DNA of 64,000 nucleotides from Capitulum mitella (GCA_030062745.1 CP099843.1:17340997-17404996), one strand, 5' to 3'; positions 11,866 through 23,680 are shown, numbered from the stretch's first letter. Notes: generated from the sequence alone by a model not told the origin. Translations and numbers: made by a program.

Positions 11866-13652
11866 GGGGAGACCGGGGTCAAATGTAACACGGGGCAATT
11901 GTAACAGACGCTTTAATTTCGAAACTTACAAGTGGATGACGCTGGAGGCACTACTGGACATGCGCAGTAAGCTGTTCTTTTTCCTCACGGGGTTTCAGGC
12001 CGGTGCGGCGGGTGAGTCAATTGTGCTGTTCACAGTTGTGTTTTTTAGAGTGTATTGTAACTTCGCTTATTTTTTAATATGATCAGCTCATTCACGTATC
12101 TTACTAGACACGGGTTTAAAAGTTTGTGTGGGGTGGGGGGGGGGGTACCTGGTCAAAAAATGAGTGCATCAGTTGCCGCCCACGCCGCCTTGTTTTGCGT
12201 CATTTTTATCTCAAAGATGGCGTGGCGTGACGGGGACAGTTGTAACACTTTTGCTGGGATCAAATATAACAGTGTTACAATTGACCCCTATGGCCAGACT
12301 ATTAAACCTTCATTTATGTAAAATATCAATGCACTTGGCATAAATGTAACCACTGGGGGCGGAGGCTATGGAAACATGTAATTAATTGTTTGAAACATTT
12401 AATTAATTAATTGAAATATTTAATTAATCAACCGTCAAATTAATCAACATGCAATTTTGTCCCCAAATTCAACATCAATATCATTCAAAAATCATACTTA
12501 CGGTGTTATTGTCACCAGTCCCTGATTTATCTCTTAGGTACTGTTTTGTCAGTTTTGATTTTAAGACGTGGTTACGTTCTTGGCGGCTAGTCACCGTGGT
12601 CTTACCGTAGATGTTTCACCTTCACAGCGGATTTATTAAGATACTTTATTATTTTATTTATTGATTATTTTATTGATTAAATAGTTCTAGTTTGACTTCA
12701 TTTGGATATTTCTGGAGGAAGTATGGAACATTTGTATTTAGCTTAATTTGTCTTTCTCTGAATGTTACATTGAAAATACATCATTATATCCATGCATCAT
12801 GGATGATTTATATCATGCATCATTCCTACAGAGGCTGATACATTGGGGATCAACAAGCCTGGTCCATCGGGGATCGGACAATCTCGCCCATCGGGTATCG
12901 CCTCGAAGCAGCTCACCCCTGAAGCGATTCGGCCGCTACCCAAGGCAGGTCCAGGAAAAAACAGCTGTGCGGATCGAGAGCGAAAGGCTGCAATTCTGAC
13001 TGACACTCCAGAAAAGAGGGCGATAGAGCTGAAAAAGAGTCGAAAGGATTGCAAACAAGCATTGAAGAAGCTCAATCTTGACAAGGACAAGCATGAAGAG
13101 AAGAAGACGACGGCTGGTGGGAAGAGGGCTCGGAAGACACCACGCAGGGCAAGCAGCAGTGATGATGAAGAAGTCTTCTGCTTTTGATGAAACGTCGGTT
13201 CTTGGCCTGATAAAGGTAGAGCTGTCATTTAATTTAGGAAAAACTGGTGGAGTACTTGAGCTTTACGCCGTTGCGAAATCGTATTCTTGTATTGGAACTG
13301 TGATTTTAATCCAGGAAAGGCTCAGGTTGTAAGAAACAATGTTGTTCAATAAAGGCTGTTTTCGACAAAAGTGGCTTTCACTACGCCACTACACCATTCG
13401 CTAACATGTTACATTTGACCGTAGGTGCTGCTACAATGTACCCCGTACCTGGGGTTAACTGTAACAGCTGAAGTGACTTTTTGAAACAGTAATTTCGATA
13501 CCTTAAAGTCGTTATTTCGGGGTCGTTTCATATCCGCTACAAACGCAAAATATCAGGGTTTGTGAAAACCCGAGAAAATGTTCCCCAACCCGAAATGTTT
13601 TCGTTCCAGGATCGAAAAGGTAAAAAATGTAACATTTGACCCCGGTCTCCCC
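11866..13652 (+). mobile_element. TA-flanked DNA transposon, pogo/Tigger-like, internally decayed, nested in the LINE
   Basis: Perfect terminal inverted repeats begin GGGGAGACCGGGGTCAAATG at the left and are mirrored at the right (CATTTGACCCCGGTCTCCCC). Both ends abut TA (11864-11865 and 13653-13654), the target preference of the Tc1/mariner/pogo superfamily. Removing the element and one TA brings the two halves of the LINE endonuclease into the same frame, which independently confirms the borders. Internal copies of GGGGCAATTGTAAC-like and TGTTACAATTGACCCC-like words lie near both ends. At 1.79 kb it is shorter than a typical autonomous pogo element, and only a C-terminal transposase fragment is seen. 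Confidence 0.88.
12843..13187 (+). pseudogene. C-terminal remnant of a pogo/Tigger-like transposase
   Basis: The open frame contains ILTDTPEKRAIELKKSRK, then a lysine-rich stretch, then an acidic end SSSDDEEVFCF. I associate this layout (TDTP-x-K motif, basic coiled region, Ser/Asp/Glu tail with cysteine and aromatic residues) with the C-termini of pogo/Tigger-type DDE transposases in invertebrates. The DDE catalytic core and the DNA-binding domain were not found within the element, so this is a leftover rather than a working enzyme. A host-derived fragment is an alternative but less likely, given the TA-flanked inverted repeats. Confidence 0.5.
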
Positions 13653-16608
13653 TATACATTTCTAACACAATTCCTCACCGACCGCTCCTGGTTCAAACAG
13701 ACCTACAAGCGGTCGCCTGCACGGCTCTCATTTCAAACCGCCGTATCAGTGTATGTTCACTATATCTCCATCCAGGCGTACCCATTTCTCTTCAAGATCT
13801 ACAAAACCTCACTGATCAGCTCCCACCGCCATTCATACTATGTGCGGATGCCAACAGCAAACATTTTTTATGGGGTTCTGACCGATGCGACAGAGGAGGA
13901 CTAGTCTTCGAACAACTCATTAGAATCAACGCTTTACATGTCTTGAACAACGGCTCCCCGACAAGGCTGGATGAATTCTCTGGACTCGTATCACACATTG
14001 ATGTTTCACTATGCTCTAGTGGATTAGCTCCTTTCCTTTCATGGGAAACTGACAACGACCCTCTTGCTAGTGACCACTTTCCGATAAAAATTAAATACGT
14101 AGACGGTTCAGCTCAAACAACACATTCCCAATACGAAGTTCCAGCAGGGTGGAGCATTAAAAAAGCTGATTGGGACTCCTTCCGAGCCCAGTGTCACATC
14201 GCCACCGACTTCACAGATGTTGACTCTGCCTGCATAAAAGTCACGCAATCGATTATTTCCGCTGCGCGAGCCCACATCCCGACAACCAAGCCACAAGGGC
14301 AATACAGATGTCCTTGGTGGACTGACGCCTGTAAACAGGCAATAGCAGCGCGCAAAAGAGCATTAAATCGTTTCCGTCGAAACAGAGAAAACCCAAGCCT
14401 TCTCCTTGACTACAAAAACGAAAAAGCCAAAGCTAGACGAACTATTCGAGCAGCTAAGCGATCCAGTTGGCTACAGCTCCTGAATAAATTCTCCACCTCC
14501 ACACCCGCGCACACATTATGGGATACTGTTCGCAGTTTCATACACAAAAAAAGCTTCCAGCGTCCTCTTCCGGTTCTCAAAATCCAAGGCATCCAGGTAG
14601 ATAACCCAAAAGACGTGGCCAATCACCTCGGTCAATTTTACTCCCAACTGTCGTCCTCAACAAACTTTGACCCAGGTTTTCGTATCCAAGACAGCCTTAT
14701 GACACACAACATGCCGGACTTCGACCTTGATTCCAACAACTCAGAGCCATACAACAATCCTTTCTCTTTGCACGAACTGAACTCATCCATAAATTCATCC
14801 GGTTCAACATCGGTTGGTCCGGATCTCATTCACTATGAATTTCTCAAGCACCTCGACGACACCCAAAGAAGCGGACTCCTTGCCTTCTTCAATTATGTGT
14901 GGACACAGCACAGAATCCCAACGACTTGGAAGCACGCTTTTGTGGTTCCTCTTTTAAAACCAGGAAAGCCTACAGACGCACCTGAATCCTACCGACCAAT
15001 TCAACTTACTTCTTGTTTATGTAAAATCATGGAAAGAATGGTGAACTCCAGGATGTTTTGGCACGCCGAAAAATTCCAACTTTTGTCGAAATACCAATGT
15101 GCTTTTCGCCCTGGGCGAGCCACAGTTGACCATGTACTTCGCCTCGAATCTGACATACGCGGCGGCTTCTTCGCAAGAAAGTTTACCGTGGCAATTTTCC
15201 TCGACGTTAAGTACGCCTATAATATGGTGTCCCGAGCAGGTCTTCTTACAAAACTTCATCACATAGGTTTCCGTGGACGCTTCATGCATTTTATAAATTC
15301 TTACCTCAGCGGCCGTACACTACAAGTTAAAAGCGGAACCCTTTCGGACTCCTTCCCCTTGGACAATGGAGTGGTCCAGGGAGGGGTCATTTCTCCTCTG
15401 CTTTTTCTTTTCATGATTAATGATCTCTTCGACGATTTTCCGGCTGGTGTGTCTCACGCACTGTATGCAGATGACTGTGCTTTGTGGGCCACTGGAAAAA
15501 ACCTGCAGTTGATTTTTCAGACTCTCCAACTTGCTCTTTCCCGAATTGAAGACTGGGCCAACAAATGGGGTTTCTCATTCTCCGCACCAAAATCGAAAGC
15601 AATCATTTTCAAAAAATACATGAGACGTGAGCGATGCAGACCTCCGTTAGATCTCCTTCTCAATGGACAGCCCATCGAATTCGTGGAAAACGTCAAATTT
15701 CCAGGAGTACACCTGGACACCAAGTTAAATTTCACCACTCATATACAATATCTTAAGGCAAGAGCGATGAAAAGAATTCCCTTCCTTAAATGCATAGCTG
15801 GTTCGGGCCTCGGGGCGGATAGAAAAACTATTCTTCGTATGTACTTCGTACTGGTCCGACCAATTCTGGAATATGGCGCACAAGTCTTCGACCACTCGTC
15901 AAGGGCCCTTCAGTCTTTAGAGACGATACAAAATGTTTGTCTGAGAATCGCACTGGGCGCTCTGCGAACCTCACCGGTTGAGAGTCTCAGAGTTGAGGCT
16001 AACGTGCCACCACTGTCGCTAAGGAGGTGGGAGATGACCACACGGTATTTCCTACGGATTCAAAGCGACCGGGAACACCCTTGCTACCATCTGAAACACT
16101 TTATGGAATACCTCAGACACATGAACGAACAAAGAATTTATCGACTCTGTGGTTTTCCTCTGTCACTACGTTTTCGCAAAGTCTGCAGAGATACAGGCTT
16201 CTTGGTACCGACCAACGTGAGCAAACTTCACAGCAGCCACCCTCCTTGGACCACCTCGCAGATCAGTTTCCAAACGCTCACCTCACAAAACAAGAACACC
16301 CTAGACCATGATAAGGTCCAGGAGACGTTCTTGCAGTTTGTTGAAAATCATTCGGACTACCACCTCTTTTTTACCGATGGCTCCAAAGACCACGACACAG
16401 TAGGGTGCGCTTTTGTATACAGACAAATCACCGGGCGACACAGATTACCAGACAAAATTTCCGTTTTCACCGCGGAACTTAGCGCAATTCATCAAAGCCT
16501 GAAATTTATTCAGGCTCAAGGCATCCGGAAATCGGTTATCTGCTCTGACTCACTCTCTGCTCTCCAGGCCCTACAGTCATTGCGCAAACCTGCCCCCTCG
16601 CTGTCCTT
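13653..16608 (+). pseudogene. LINE ORF2, main piece: C-terminal endonuclease, reverse transcriptase, start of RNase H
   Basis: Reading continues in frame from the right TA of the nested transposon. Endonuclease motifs come first: LCADANSKH...WGS, SHIDVSL and ASDHFPI (the catalytic Asp/Asn and the SDH motif). The reverse transcriptase then spans about 14.7-15.7 kb: SVGPDLIHYEFLK, VPLLKPGKP with SYRPIQLTSC, CAFRPGRATVDHVLRL, the catalytic FLDVKYAYN, NGVVQGGVISPLLFLFMIND and the YADDCALW box. A thumb/connection region and RNase H follow, with FFTDGSKD, AELSAI and ICSDSLSAL, the acidic residues of the active site. In the FLDV box the usual second aspartate (FLDxxxAFD) position reads YN. The frame is lost near 16600. 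LINE replication enzyme, inactive in this copy. Confidence 0.92.
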
Positions 16609-17193
16609 ATATTCGACTTGTATTGCGACATCACAGAGAAGGGCATGACCGTTAAATTTTTATGGATTCCTAGTCACCAAGGCATACGCGGTAACGAAAG
16701 AGCAGATATGCGAGCAAAGGAAGCCTTACGAATAACCACAGTCACCCCGGTCCCAGTTGGTCACAGAGAATTTTTTCCGGAAATAAGGGAACTGATATAT
16801 CAGTACTTTGATGGATACTGGCGCAACCACCCTCGTCCAACGCTTTTAAAACACATAAAAACTTCAGTTGCTGATTGGGATACCAGCTACCGCCAAAACC
16901 GCCGGGAAGAAATTGTTTTGGCACGCTTACGACTGGGACACACAAGGCTAACTCATTCACACATAATAAATCACTCAGACAGGCCTCTATGTGTCCCATG
17001 TCACTCATACCTTTCCGTATGGCACATGCTCTTTGACTGCCAGATGTACCAGAAAGAAAGAGAAAAACTACGACTGACGTGCCGAAGCTTAAACCTACCA
17101 TTCTCATTACACGGTATTCTAGGAAACAACGAGCCGGTTATAAAAGCCCTGATGTGTTTTCTCAAACAAATCCACTTGTTCTCTCACCTCTGA
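16609..17193 (+). pseudogene. LINE ORF2, 3' piece: end of RNase H and C-terminal tail, shifted frame
   Basis: About 16.6 kb the coding frame switches by one base. The new frame reads FLWIPSHQGIRGNERADMRAK, the conserved C-terminal RNase H segment with the last active-site aspartate, followed by a tail with a CVPCHSYLSVWHMLFDCQMY motif (a CCHC-like Cys/His cluster typical of the C-termini of I and Jockey elements) and a stop at 17191-17193. The single frameshift is the only coding lesion seen apart from the nested transposon. Confidence 0.88.
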
Positions 17194-17379
17194 TGAGACA
17201 CTTTCCCCACATACTTCTGTCCTTCACTTTTTAGTTTAACGATGCACTATTTAGCACCCAAGATTCCTGTTCCATAACTTCCACCACCAGGGATTTCAGA
17301 CAAGATTCGACGCGGACGCTTGAGCCCGAGCGGCTGTGCGCCCTAACTCCACAAGAACAAGAACGAGATGAGGCGGTTT

Positions 17380-17866
17380 GGGATGCTCAAAAAGCCAAAT
17401 GCCCATGTGAAAGGATTGGATTTTGCAGTGACTGGACCCACATGTTGACGTTTGTAATACCCTGTGTACCAAGATATTTTCACTTTTACTGGTTTGTGGC
17501 TGAGACCTGGCAGTGGCAATGGCCTTAAATTGGGATTGGCAGCACAGGGCAGGCATGATTTGAGTGGTGCCTTATGACTTAGCATTACCTGCCAATGTTG
17601 TAGTGTTGCTGTGGTATTTTATAACAACATTAAAGGCTTGTCACTGTGGCCATACATTTTGCATCTAAGTGTTGGAAGCATATGTATTGTAGCATCCTTT
17701 GTTTCATATTTCAACTTGCAAGCAAAGATGCAAACTAATTGTGCTATGTTCACCTGCTGATTGTGGGTTGGTGGTAAATGTAAATGCCAAGAGCTCAGCT
17801 TGTCCTTGTTTTGATTTCCAAAAGAAGAAGGCAATAGGACACCATGGGTGCACATTTGACGTATGC
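17380..17866. other. Short unassigned spacer between LINE and hAT copy 1
   Basis: Roughly 490 bp of apparently unique AT-leaning sequence. No coding homology, RNA gene or repeat was recognised on either strand. Confidence 0.5.
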
Positions 17867-17984
17867 ATCCCAGGCAGGGCCTATTTTAAGGAAAAATGAC
17901 TGCGGGGGCAATTCTGCGAACGAGACGCATTGGCTGAGACCACCCCCCCGGGCATTTGTGTTCTTAATGAATTCTGTCCACTTC

Positions 17985-17985
<1 letters not shown>

Positions 17986-18025
<40 letters not shown>

Positions 18026-18070
18026 TTGAGGAAAGGACATATATATATATATAAATGTTTTCCTAAGGAA

Positions 18071-18122
<52 letters not shown>
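17986..18122. repeat. (TA)n microsatellites inside hAT copy 1
   Basis: Three TA tracts (about 17986-18023, 18038-18053 and 18073-18122) are separated by short copies of a CTTGAGGAAAGG / CCTAAGGAAGG word. The equivalent position in copy 2 (27801-27838) has one shorter TA tract, so the block expanded after the copies diverged. Confidence 0.9.
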
Positions 18123-18125
<3 letters not shown>

Positions 18126-18545
18126 GCGAATTACGATGAACACTTCCACCGCGCTCTGTCATTAACTGATATGTCTTTTGGAGGAAATCATGTGTGCAAA
18201 ATATGGCCTTGGTCCAGCACTCTTAAGCTTTTTCACACGAAGACTGTATGTCGTTTGTGCTGGATTTTATTTTATTTCAATGAAATTCGCGCCGGCTTTT
18301 GTGCATTCCGAGCCCATTAAATTCAAAGAACACCATTTCATTTATCCCCAGTAAGAACTCATTCTCCATGGACTTGTGATCCCTGGGAGATTCGCTCAGG
18401 GAGAGATGTGTCTGAAATGCCCCCAAACGTGTTTTGTGCTTCAGTTTTTTAAACCAAGCGCACGATATGGATAAAATGCACATCATAGTACTCCTTTTGA
18501 CACACTGGATCGAAAGACACTTCGCATTCTGTCTCAGGTCATAGG

Positions 18546-20700
18546 TCACTGGCCCTGTCGGCAGCAGTGTGGCTTAGGTGGGAATGATACTTCAGTCCTC
18601 TTAGTGGTCTCGGGGTTCTGGCGACGATGCTGTTCGACGACTTGCAGCAGGTACTGCTTTTGCCCTTCATCCTTCGGTAGTACCTTGTTGTATACTTGGA
18701 TAAGAGCCGCAGCTCGTTCGGCGAAGTCGCTAACTACCGCGATCGCGCACAGGACTTCCTTAGCGTTCGTGAAGCCAGGTGCTGTCTCCCAATCAGCGGG
18801 ATCGGCGGCAAAGAAGTCCATGTTGATGCCGTAGGCTTTCAGGTTGCCCACCGACTTGGCGGTAATGAAGTCGACGATGATCTTCCTGGGACGAGAACCT
18901 TCTTTTCTGCGAGATCCACCTGCGCTCGCTGGGAGGACTCTCCGATCCCTGTTCCTGGAGTGCCGCGATCATCCTCGTCTTCATCTCACACGGCACGCCT
19001 TCGTCGAAGAACGACACACCAGCCAGTTCTTCGCTGGGGCACCGTAATAGGTGATTGTTATGATAAATCATATGTCGACTATAATGTCATAATAGATAAT
19101 AGGTGATCGGCAAACTCCTTGGAGATCCCCTTCGGAATTTCAGCATTCACATCAGGCTTTGCAGAACGGTCAGGTCGTGCACGGTAGCGCTGACCGCCAA
19201 TGAAGAGCAGAACCCTGCACTGACGTACAAAACAACCATGAAAGAGACGAACCGTTTCAGTGCTCCCAATTCACTGAGAGTCACGGAGAACTGATGGCAA
19301 AGCAAGAAGATCTTGATCCCGCAGATTATGCGCCAAAATCCATCTGGCGCGATGGAACCATCTATCTGGCACGTTGGAGAGCACCTGGCTGGGGAACTTG
19401 ATTCCCCGTGGAAGCTGTTGACCAAAGGGGATAATCGATACCTCAAAGAACCAACGATAATCATCGCTAGGCTGGATTTCGGCGAGCTTCTCACGGCAGA
19501 AGGCGACGAAACGATCATTGGAAGAGAAAAACGTCTCGGCCACTGCTGGCTCCAGGTCTTCATACACCATAGGTTCAAACTTGTTCCAATCAATGAGCCT
19601 CCATCTCTTCTCGAAGCTCTTGAACAAGGAGATCGCGGTTCCGAGGACGGACCGAAGCGCGTGGAGAAAGCCGCCTCTGCCACCAGTTCGACGATATGAT
19701 GACGACAAGCAAAGTGAATAGGCCGTCACTCAAGCTTCTGCTGAAGAAGCGTGTTTGCTCCCACAACTTGTCCAGTATTGCTGGAGGTGGTTGGGCGCCG
19801 AATGACCCTGCAGTCGGTGCGCCCCTAAGCCCCAATAACCAACCAACCAACCAGCTGGAGGTGGTGTCGAAGCTCATGCCGACGACGTTGTCCGAAACCT
19901 CTCAGTCTTCCAGACAAAGCGCGACAACGTTGGCTGACGTTGCTCCGACTCTACTTGCAACTTCCAAACACCGAAGAGCTTGGCGGCACTTCTTGGACCG
20001 GTTACAATGACAGAGTCGATCCACCTTTTCCTTTCCATCGTCAGTAACAGTTTGCCGTCCCAGTGGACCACCAGGTTGGGTGACGCGGAGAAAGAATGCT
20101 AGATTTCGTCCGCAATGGCTTTCCTCTGCGATCTACGTGCGCGCCTGCCCGAGCTTCTGTGATCGCCAGTTCAGAGGAGTCGTGGCCGAGGACCGAAGCC
20201 GTCGCCGATAGGAAGTGAATTGCAGAGCGATCATTGAGCTTGGTCCGATCGAGGGCTGCTGCCTGACCAAGAGTGGCGATGTTCTTGGCTCTCCTGCAGG
20301 GCCGCTTCGAAGGCATGGCCATGGGCTGCGGATCATCCTGATCTGTCAGTTGTGTGTTGTCGGTAGGCGAGTATTCCAGCTGGGCAGTTGCCTCATGCTC
20401 GGTCTGCTGTTTAATCTAATGGCGGGCCCTTTAAAGCTTCGGCCTACTGTTGTCGTTGAAGAGCTCGCTCCTCCTTCTCAGAAGGGAACTTATCGAATAC
20501 CACCATGACGCCTCGGCGACCTGGCTCCCCTTGGGCCTAGAGAATGTCTTTATCCTCTTGGCTTTGATGATCTTAATGGTGCCGACAAGGGCAAGGTCAA
20601 AAAGATTTTTAAGGTTGTCCCTAAATCCATTCTGCTTGTCAATTTCCGGGGTGAACCTCCAGAATTTGCCTTTGGTACTGGTCAAGCTTCCTGTTGAGCT
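18546..20700 (-). pseudogene. hAT-like transposase, copy 1, frameshifted
   Basis: Read right to left: an N-terminal segment (20685-20431) with FWRFTPEIDKQNGFRDNLKN and LFDLALVGTIKI; a middle segment (20322-20041) with ALDRTKLNDRSAIHFLSATA; VVHWDGKLLLT near 20071-20040 (a candidate first catalytic Asp); a FDTTSS motif near 19860; then EPMVYEDLEPAVAETFFSSNDRF (split here for reading) with an RARW motif near 19345; and a C-terminal piece (18851-18546) ending KDEGQKQYLLQVVEQHRRQNP. Arthropod genomes carry many proteins of this layout. The pieces lie in different frames with stops, and a 63-bp insert breaks the sequence just after FDTTSS. The protein would cut and paste the element; this copy cannot. 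Confidence 0.72.
19791..19853 (+). mobile_element. Short retroposed 3' tail inserted in hAT copy 1
   Basis: Copy 2 of the hAT element runs straight through this point. Copy 1 carries 63 extra bases flanked by an 11-bp direct duplication GCTGGAGGTGG (19780-19790 and 19854-19864). The insert ends with repeated AACC units, as expected of a severely 5'-truncated LINE or SINE copy with a tandem 3' tail. It carries GCGCCCCTAAGCCCCAATAA just before the tail. The source family is not identified. Confidence 0.75.
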
Positions 20701-22061
20701 TCTTTATCACGTTCCGCGCCAGTGCAGTGAGAATACCGGCTTTGTTTCACACCTTCATCATTTCGCGGACGATCTGTGTTTTGACCTACCTCTGGGTAAG
20801 CCTATCCACACGGTGGGACTGAAAATATTGCTGCTGCACTTCTCCCCGCGAAGGCAGGTCTGAGCACCGGTCAACCAAAATTCGGTTTTTTCTCGTGGTG
20901 CAGCCATAGTGGCACAGACTTCCGTTATAAAAGGCACTTTTTGCATTGACGCAGGTGGTCCTTAAACATCCTGACGTCTAAGAACGCGCGGGAAATTGCC
21001 AGACCGGCACCGTGGGTTACCGTGGCATGGCAAGGCGTGGTACTTCAAATATATAAGTCACAGTCTGCAAACGATGGCCAGAATATTGGCGAGATGTTGC
21101 GGCAGCTTCGATTCTTCACTAAATGAGACAGTAGGTTGCCTGCGGGATAGTTTCTGTTGATCTAATCTATCCCCAAAATACATTTTCTCACCGAATTTTG
21201 GTCATATGTTTTTCAACACTGCGCAGAAGTGTAAAAGCTGTCCCAACACAGGCAGAACAAACTTCTCCATTTCCAGGTTATCGGCCCGAAAATAAAAAAA
21301 GTCACCTCAGATTGAAACATTCGCCTTAGGCCCGCCTCAGTGAGATATCATCAACATTTGTCATTATCTGCAGTCTGGGCCATGCCATGTTCGTTAAGCA
21401 GATGAAGCATGCTCATGGGATGCTCAAACCCATGCACTAGGAGCGGCAAGATTGACGGTTTTAATAATGACTGATTAATTTTCCGTTTTCCTCGCGTAAA
21501 ACTCGGGTTTAACCGCGTAGTTCAATGAAGTTCTACCAATCAGGTACTGGGATTTTAGTAGGGTTTTCAGATCAGGATGATTGGTGATAACTACAGCACT
21601 GCTGGACTGTTACCGCATTCATATACACCTTATCTCACCATAGCGAAACCGCCCTGCGCACCAGCTCGCCCTTCAGTTTTCTTGCGCTTGAACACATCAA
21701 AGATGGTTATCATCATTTTTAACGTGCTTACGAAGCAATGAAACGTCTTGGCCGCTCACCAGACAATCGCGGCATCGGGTGCCGGCGTACTAATTACGAA
21801 ACACGTTCGCCAGCGGTCACGTATTATAAAGTGATGCTTCTAAGTGTGCTCTCACATTACTCAGTGATTCAACACATCCTTCGTTGATAAGATGCTGCTT
21901 TGCGAGCGCAGCGCTTTATGGAATACCTTCCTGGGTACGCTAGTACACCTGGCTGTTTTTTATTTGCATGGGCAAAGGATCTTGACTGGGGGGGCAAAGT
22001 GTCCGACTGGGGGGGCATTTGCCCCCCCAGTTAACATGTTAAAATAGGCCCTGATCCCAGG

Positions 22062-22541
22062 TTAGGCGAGTAATGCATATTTGGCATGCTGTTAAGATAG
22101 TTTCACATTGTCCTGTAGCAAATCATTTATTGTAAGCTGCCTGAGTAAATAAAATTATTGTTTTATTGTATGTCTTATTTAAAGCTTTAAACCTTCCAAG
22201 GAATTCTTCCTTCTCCCAAAGTCCCAGATGGTTTACAAGAATGTGTCAATCTAGCTTGACTAGCATAATCTGTACTGTATTGCCATCCAGGTAACACCTG
22301 ATGCAGTTGCTCATCCTTTCAGCTGCAGTGGGGTTTGCAGCCTGATGAAGTATTTGGATAGTGTAAAGTTGTTCCTGAGCAATGGAGCTATTCCACATTG
22401 GATGAAATGCTAGCCTGGATGGTATTTAGGCTTCAACAATGCCTGATGTCCTAGAGCAGCAATGATTTTAATAAAACTCAGGTTTGTTTTTCATCACAAT
22501 CCAGTTCCAAACAGTCACCTTCAATTGCAGAGTGCTATGTA
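22062..22541. other. Unassigned spacer
   Basis: About 480 bp, AT-rich, with no recognised coding, RNA or repeat content. It separates hAT copy 1 from the first TTAA-flanked repeat copy. Confidence 0.4.
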
Positions 22542-23680
22542 TTAACCCGCCCCCGACTGGGAGGCGGTTGACCGGCAGCGCCACAAAACATCATGTACCT
22601 TTCGCTTGAGATCAGGTCAAGTCAGGTGCCTGACCTAGGTCAGGTCAAACATACCTATGTTGAAAAAGGTTTAACGCCCTGTAACGTTTTTGAGGACAAA
22701 ATTTCAGCATACTACTTTCAGAAATTTGAAATCTTGATAGATGCAACAAATCTGCTATCTCAGTTTTTTCGGAATTTTCTGGACCATTGACCTGAGGCTT
22801 AGCCCATTTTCAAAACAGGTTTTTTCGGAAATTGACGGCATTTTTCATAACATTCTTAGTATGGAGTGATGTAGACATCAAGTTACCATCAATGGGCAAA
22901 GTATCAATTGTTTCCATCCATTGACCTGAGGTCAGGTCACGAATAACTTGTGAGCCAAAATGTACCGCCGTCAAAAGCAGTGATGAATTACTCAGAATGT
23001 ATAGAAAATGTAACACTGGCTTGCCCATACACAAGTAATACCAGGAACCTCAAAAAGTTTAAAAATTGCGTATTTTGGGAATAAACAGGCTCTCGCGGAT
23101 AAAGCTCCGCCAATTGTGTAGATTGGTAACTAATTAATTTTTCCAGAATTAAGGCATGAGAAACCATCACAAGAACCACTAAGATTGATAAAATTTGCAT
23201 GGATAGACTTATGTCGCGCAAATAAAAGAACGCTAAAATTAGTTCCGGTTAATTTTATACTGCGTACGGCTGCGGCGCCCGCTGACAGCCGGCGTGAAAA
23301 TTGCCGTGTCTTTAACCCAACGTTTCGGCGTATACATTCAGCAAATCTGGGAAATTAGACATGTATCGGCATCTGCGGACCTTTACCTGAGCGTTGGTGC
23401 CTTTATCTATGCATTATTAGCCCTTGAGATTCAGTCCGTTTCTCGGTCTCATGCAGTCGGCTATGAGAAAACATATGTAGGGCGTAAATGGTTTACATAT
23501 TTTTTCAAAACTAAAAATGAGACCAATTTCGAGCTCTACTCTTCACGAGCTTTCCAACGGTGTACTTGTTTTTATCGTGCGACCAACCGTTCGTGAGTCA
23601 GAAGGGGGTGGTCAATCGCCCGCCCCCCCCCCGTCGGGCGTGATCGCCGCCGACCCACGGTCGAAGCGCGGATGAAAGGT
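22542..23680 (+). repeat. TTAA-edged repeat family, copy A (piggyBac-like ends)
   Basis: Starts at TTAACCCGCCCCCGACTGGG and matches the better-preserved copy at 47751-49047 throughout, through the segment with GCGTACGGCTGCGGCGCC and GCCGACAGCCGG-like sequence and into CGTCGGGCGTGATCG. The right edge has decayed and no closing TTAA was seen. Open frames across it (for example one reading YEKTYVGRKWFTYFFK) are shared with copies at 38.5 and 48.8 kb but hold no known domain, so I treat them as repeat sequence. Rich in AGGTCA/TGACCT hexamers. Confidence 0.75.

Larger units (their letters stand above)
9696..17366 (+). mobile_element. Full-length I-clade LINE (non-LTR retrotransposon), interrupted by a DNA transposon
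   Basis: The element is bounded by a perfect 13-bp target-site duplication, GATGAGGCGGTTT, at 9683-9695 and 17367-17379. It starts TCATTCGTGCGG, has a ~220-bp 5' leader, a gag-like ORF1 with three CCHC knuckles, and a pol region with AP endonuclease, reverse transcriptase (YADD box) and RNase H, then a ~170-bp 3' UTR ending in an A/C-rich tail (CACAAGAACAAGAACGA). RNase H downstream of RT plus this gag type places it in the I group rather than RTE or CR1. Without the nested insertion (11866-13652) it is about 5.88 kb. One frameshift in RNase H and the insertion make this copy inactive. Confidence 0.93.
17875..22053 (-). mobile_element. hAT-like DNA transposon, copy 1 (4.18 kb, with 8-bp target duplication)
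   Basis: The ends are inverted repeats CAGGGCCTATTTTAA / TTAAAATAGGCCCTG, flanked by a perfect 8-bp direct duplication ATCCCAGG (17867-17874 and 22054-22061). The CAG...CTG termini and the 8-bp duplication are hallmarks of the hAT superfamily. The transposase lies on the minus strand and is broken. A second copy in the same orientation occupies 27687-31726. Compared with that copy, this one has a larger TA microsatellite block near its left end, a 63-bp retroposed insert at 19791-19853, and lacks a ~36-bp stretch near 20.69 kb. Confidence 0.9.

Noticed and set aside
22810-23596. Open frames in TTAA-family copies as host genes
   Set aside because: The same frames recur in repeat copies with frame damage; they belong to the repeat family.
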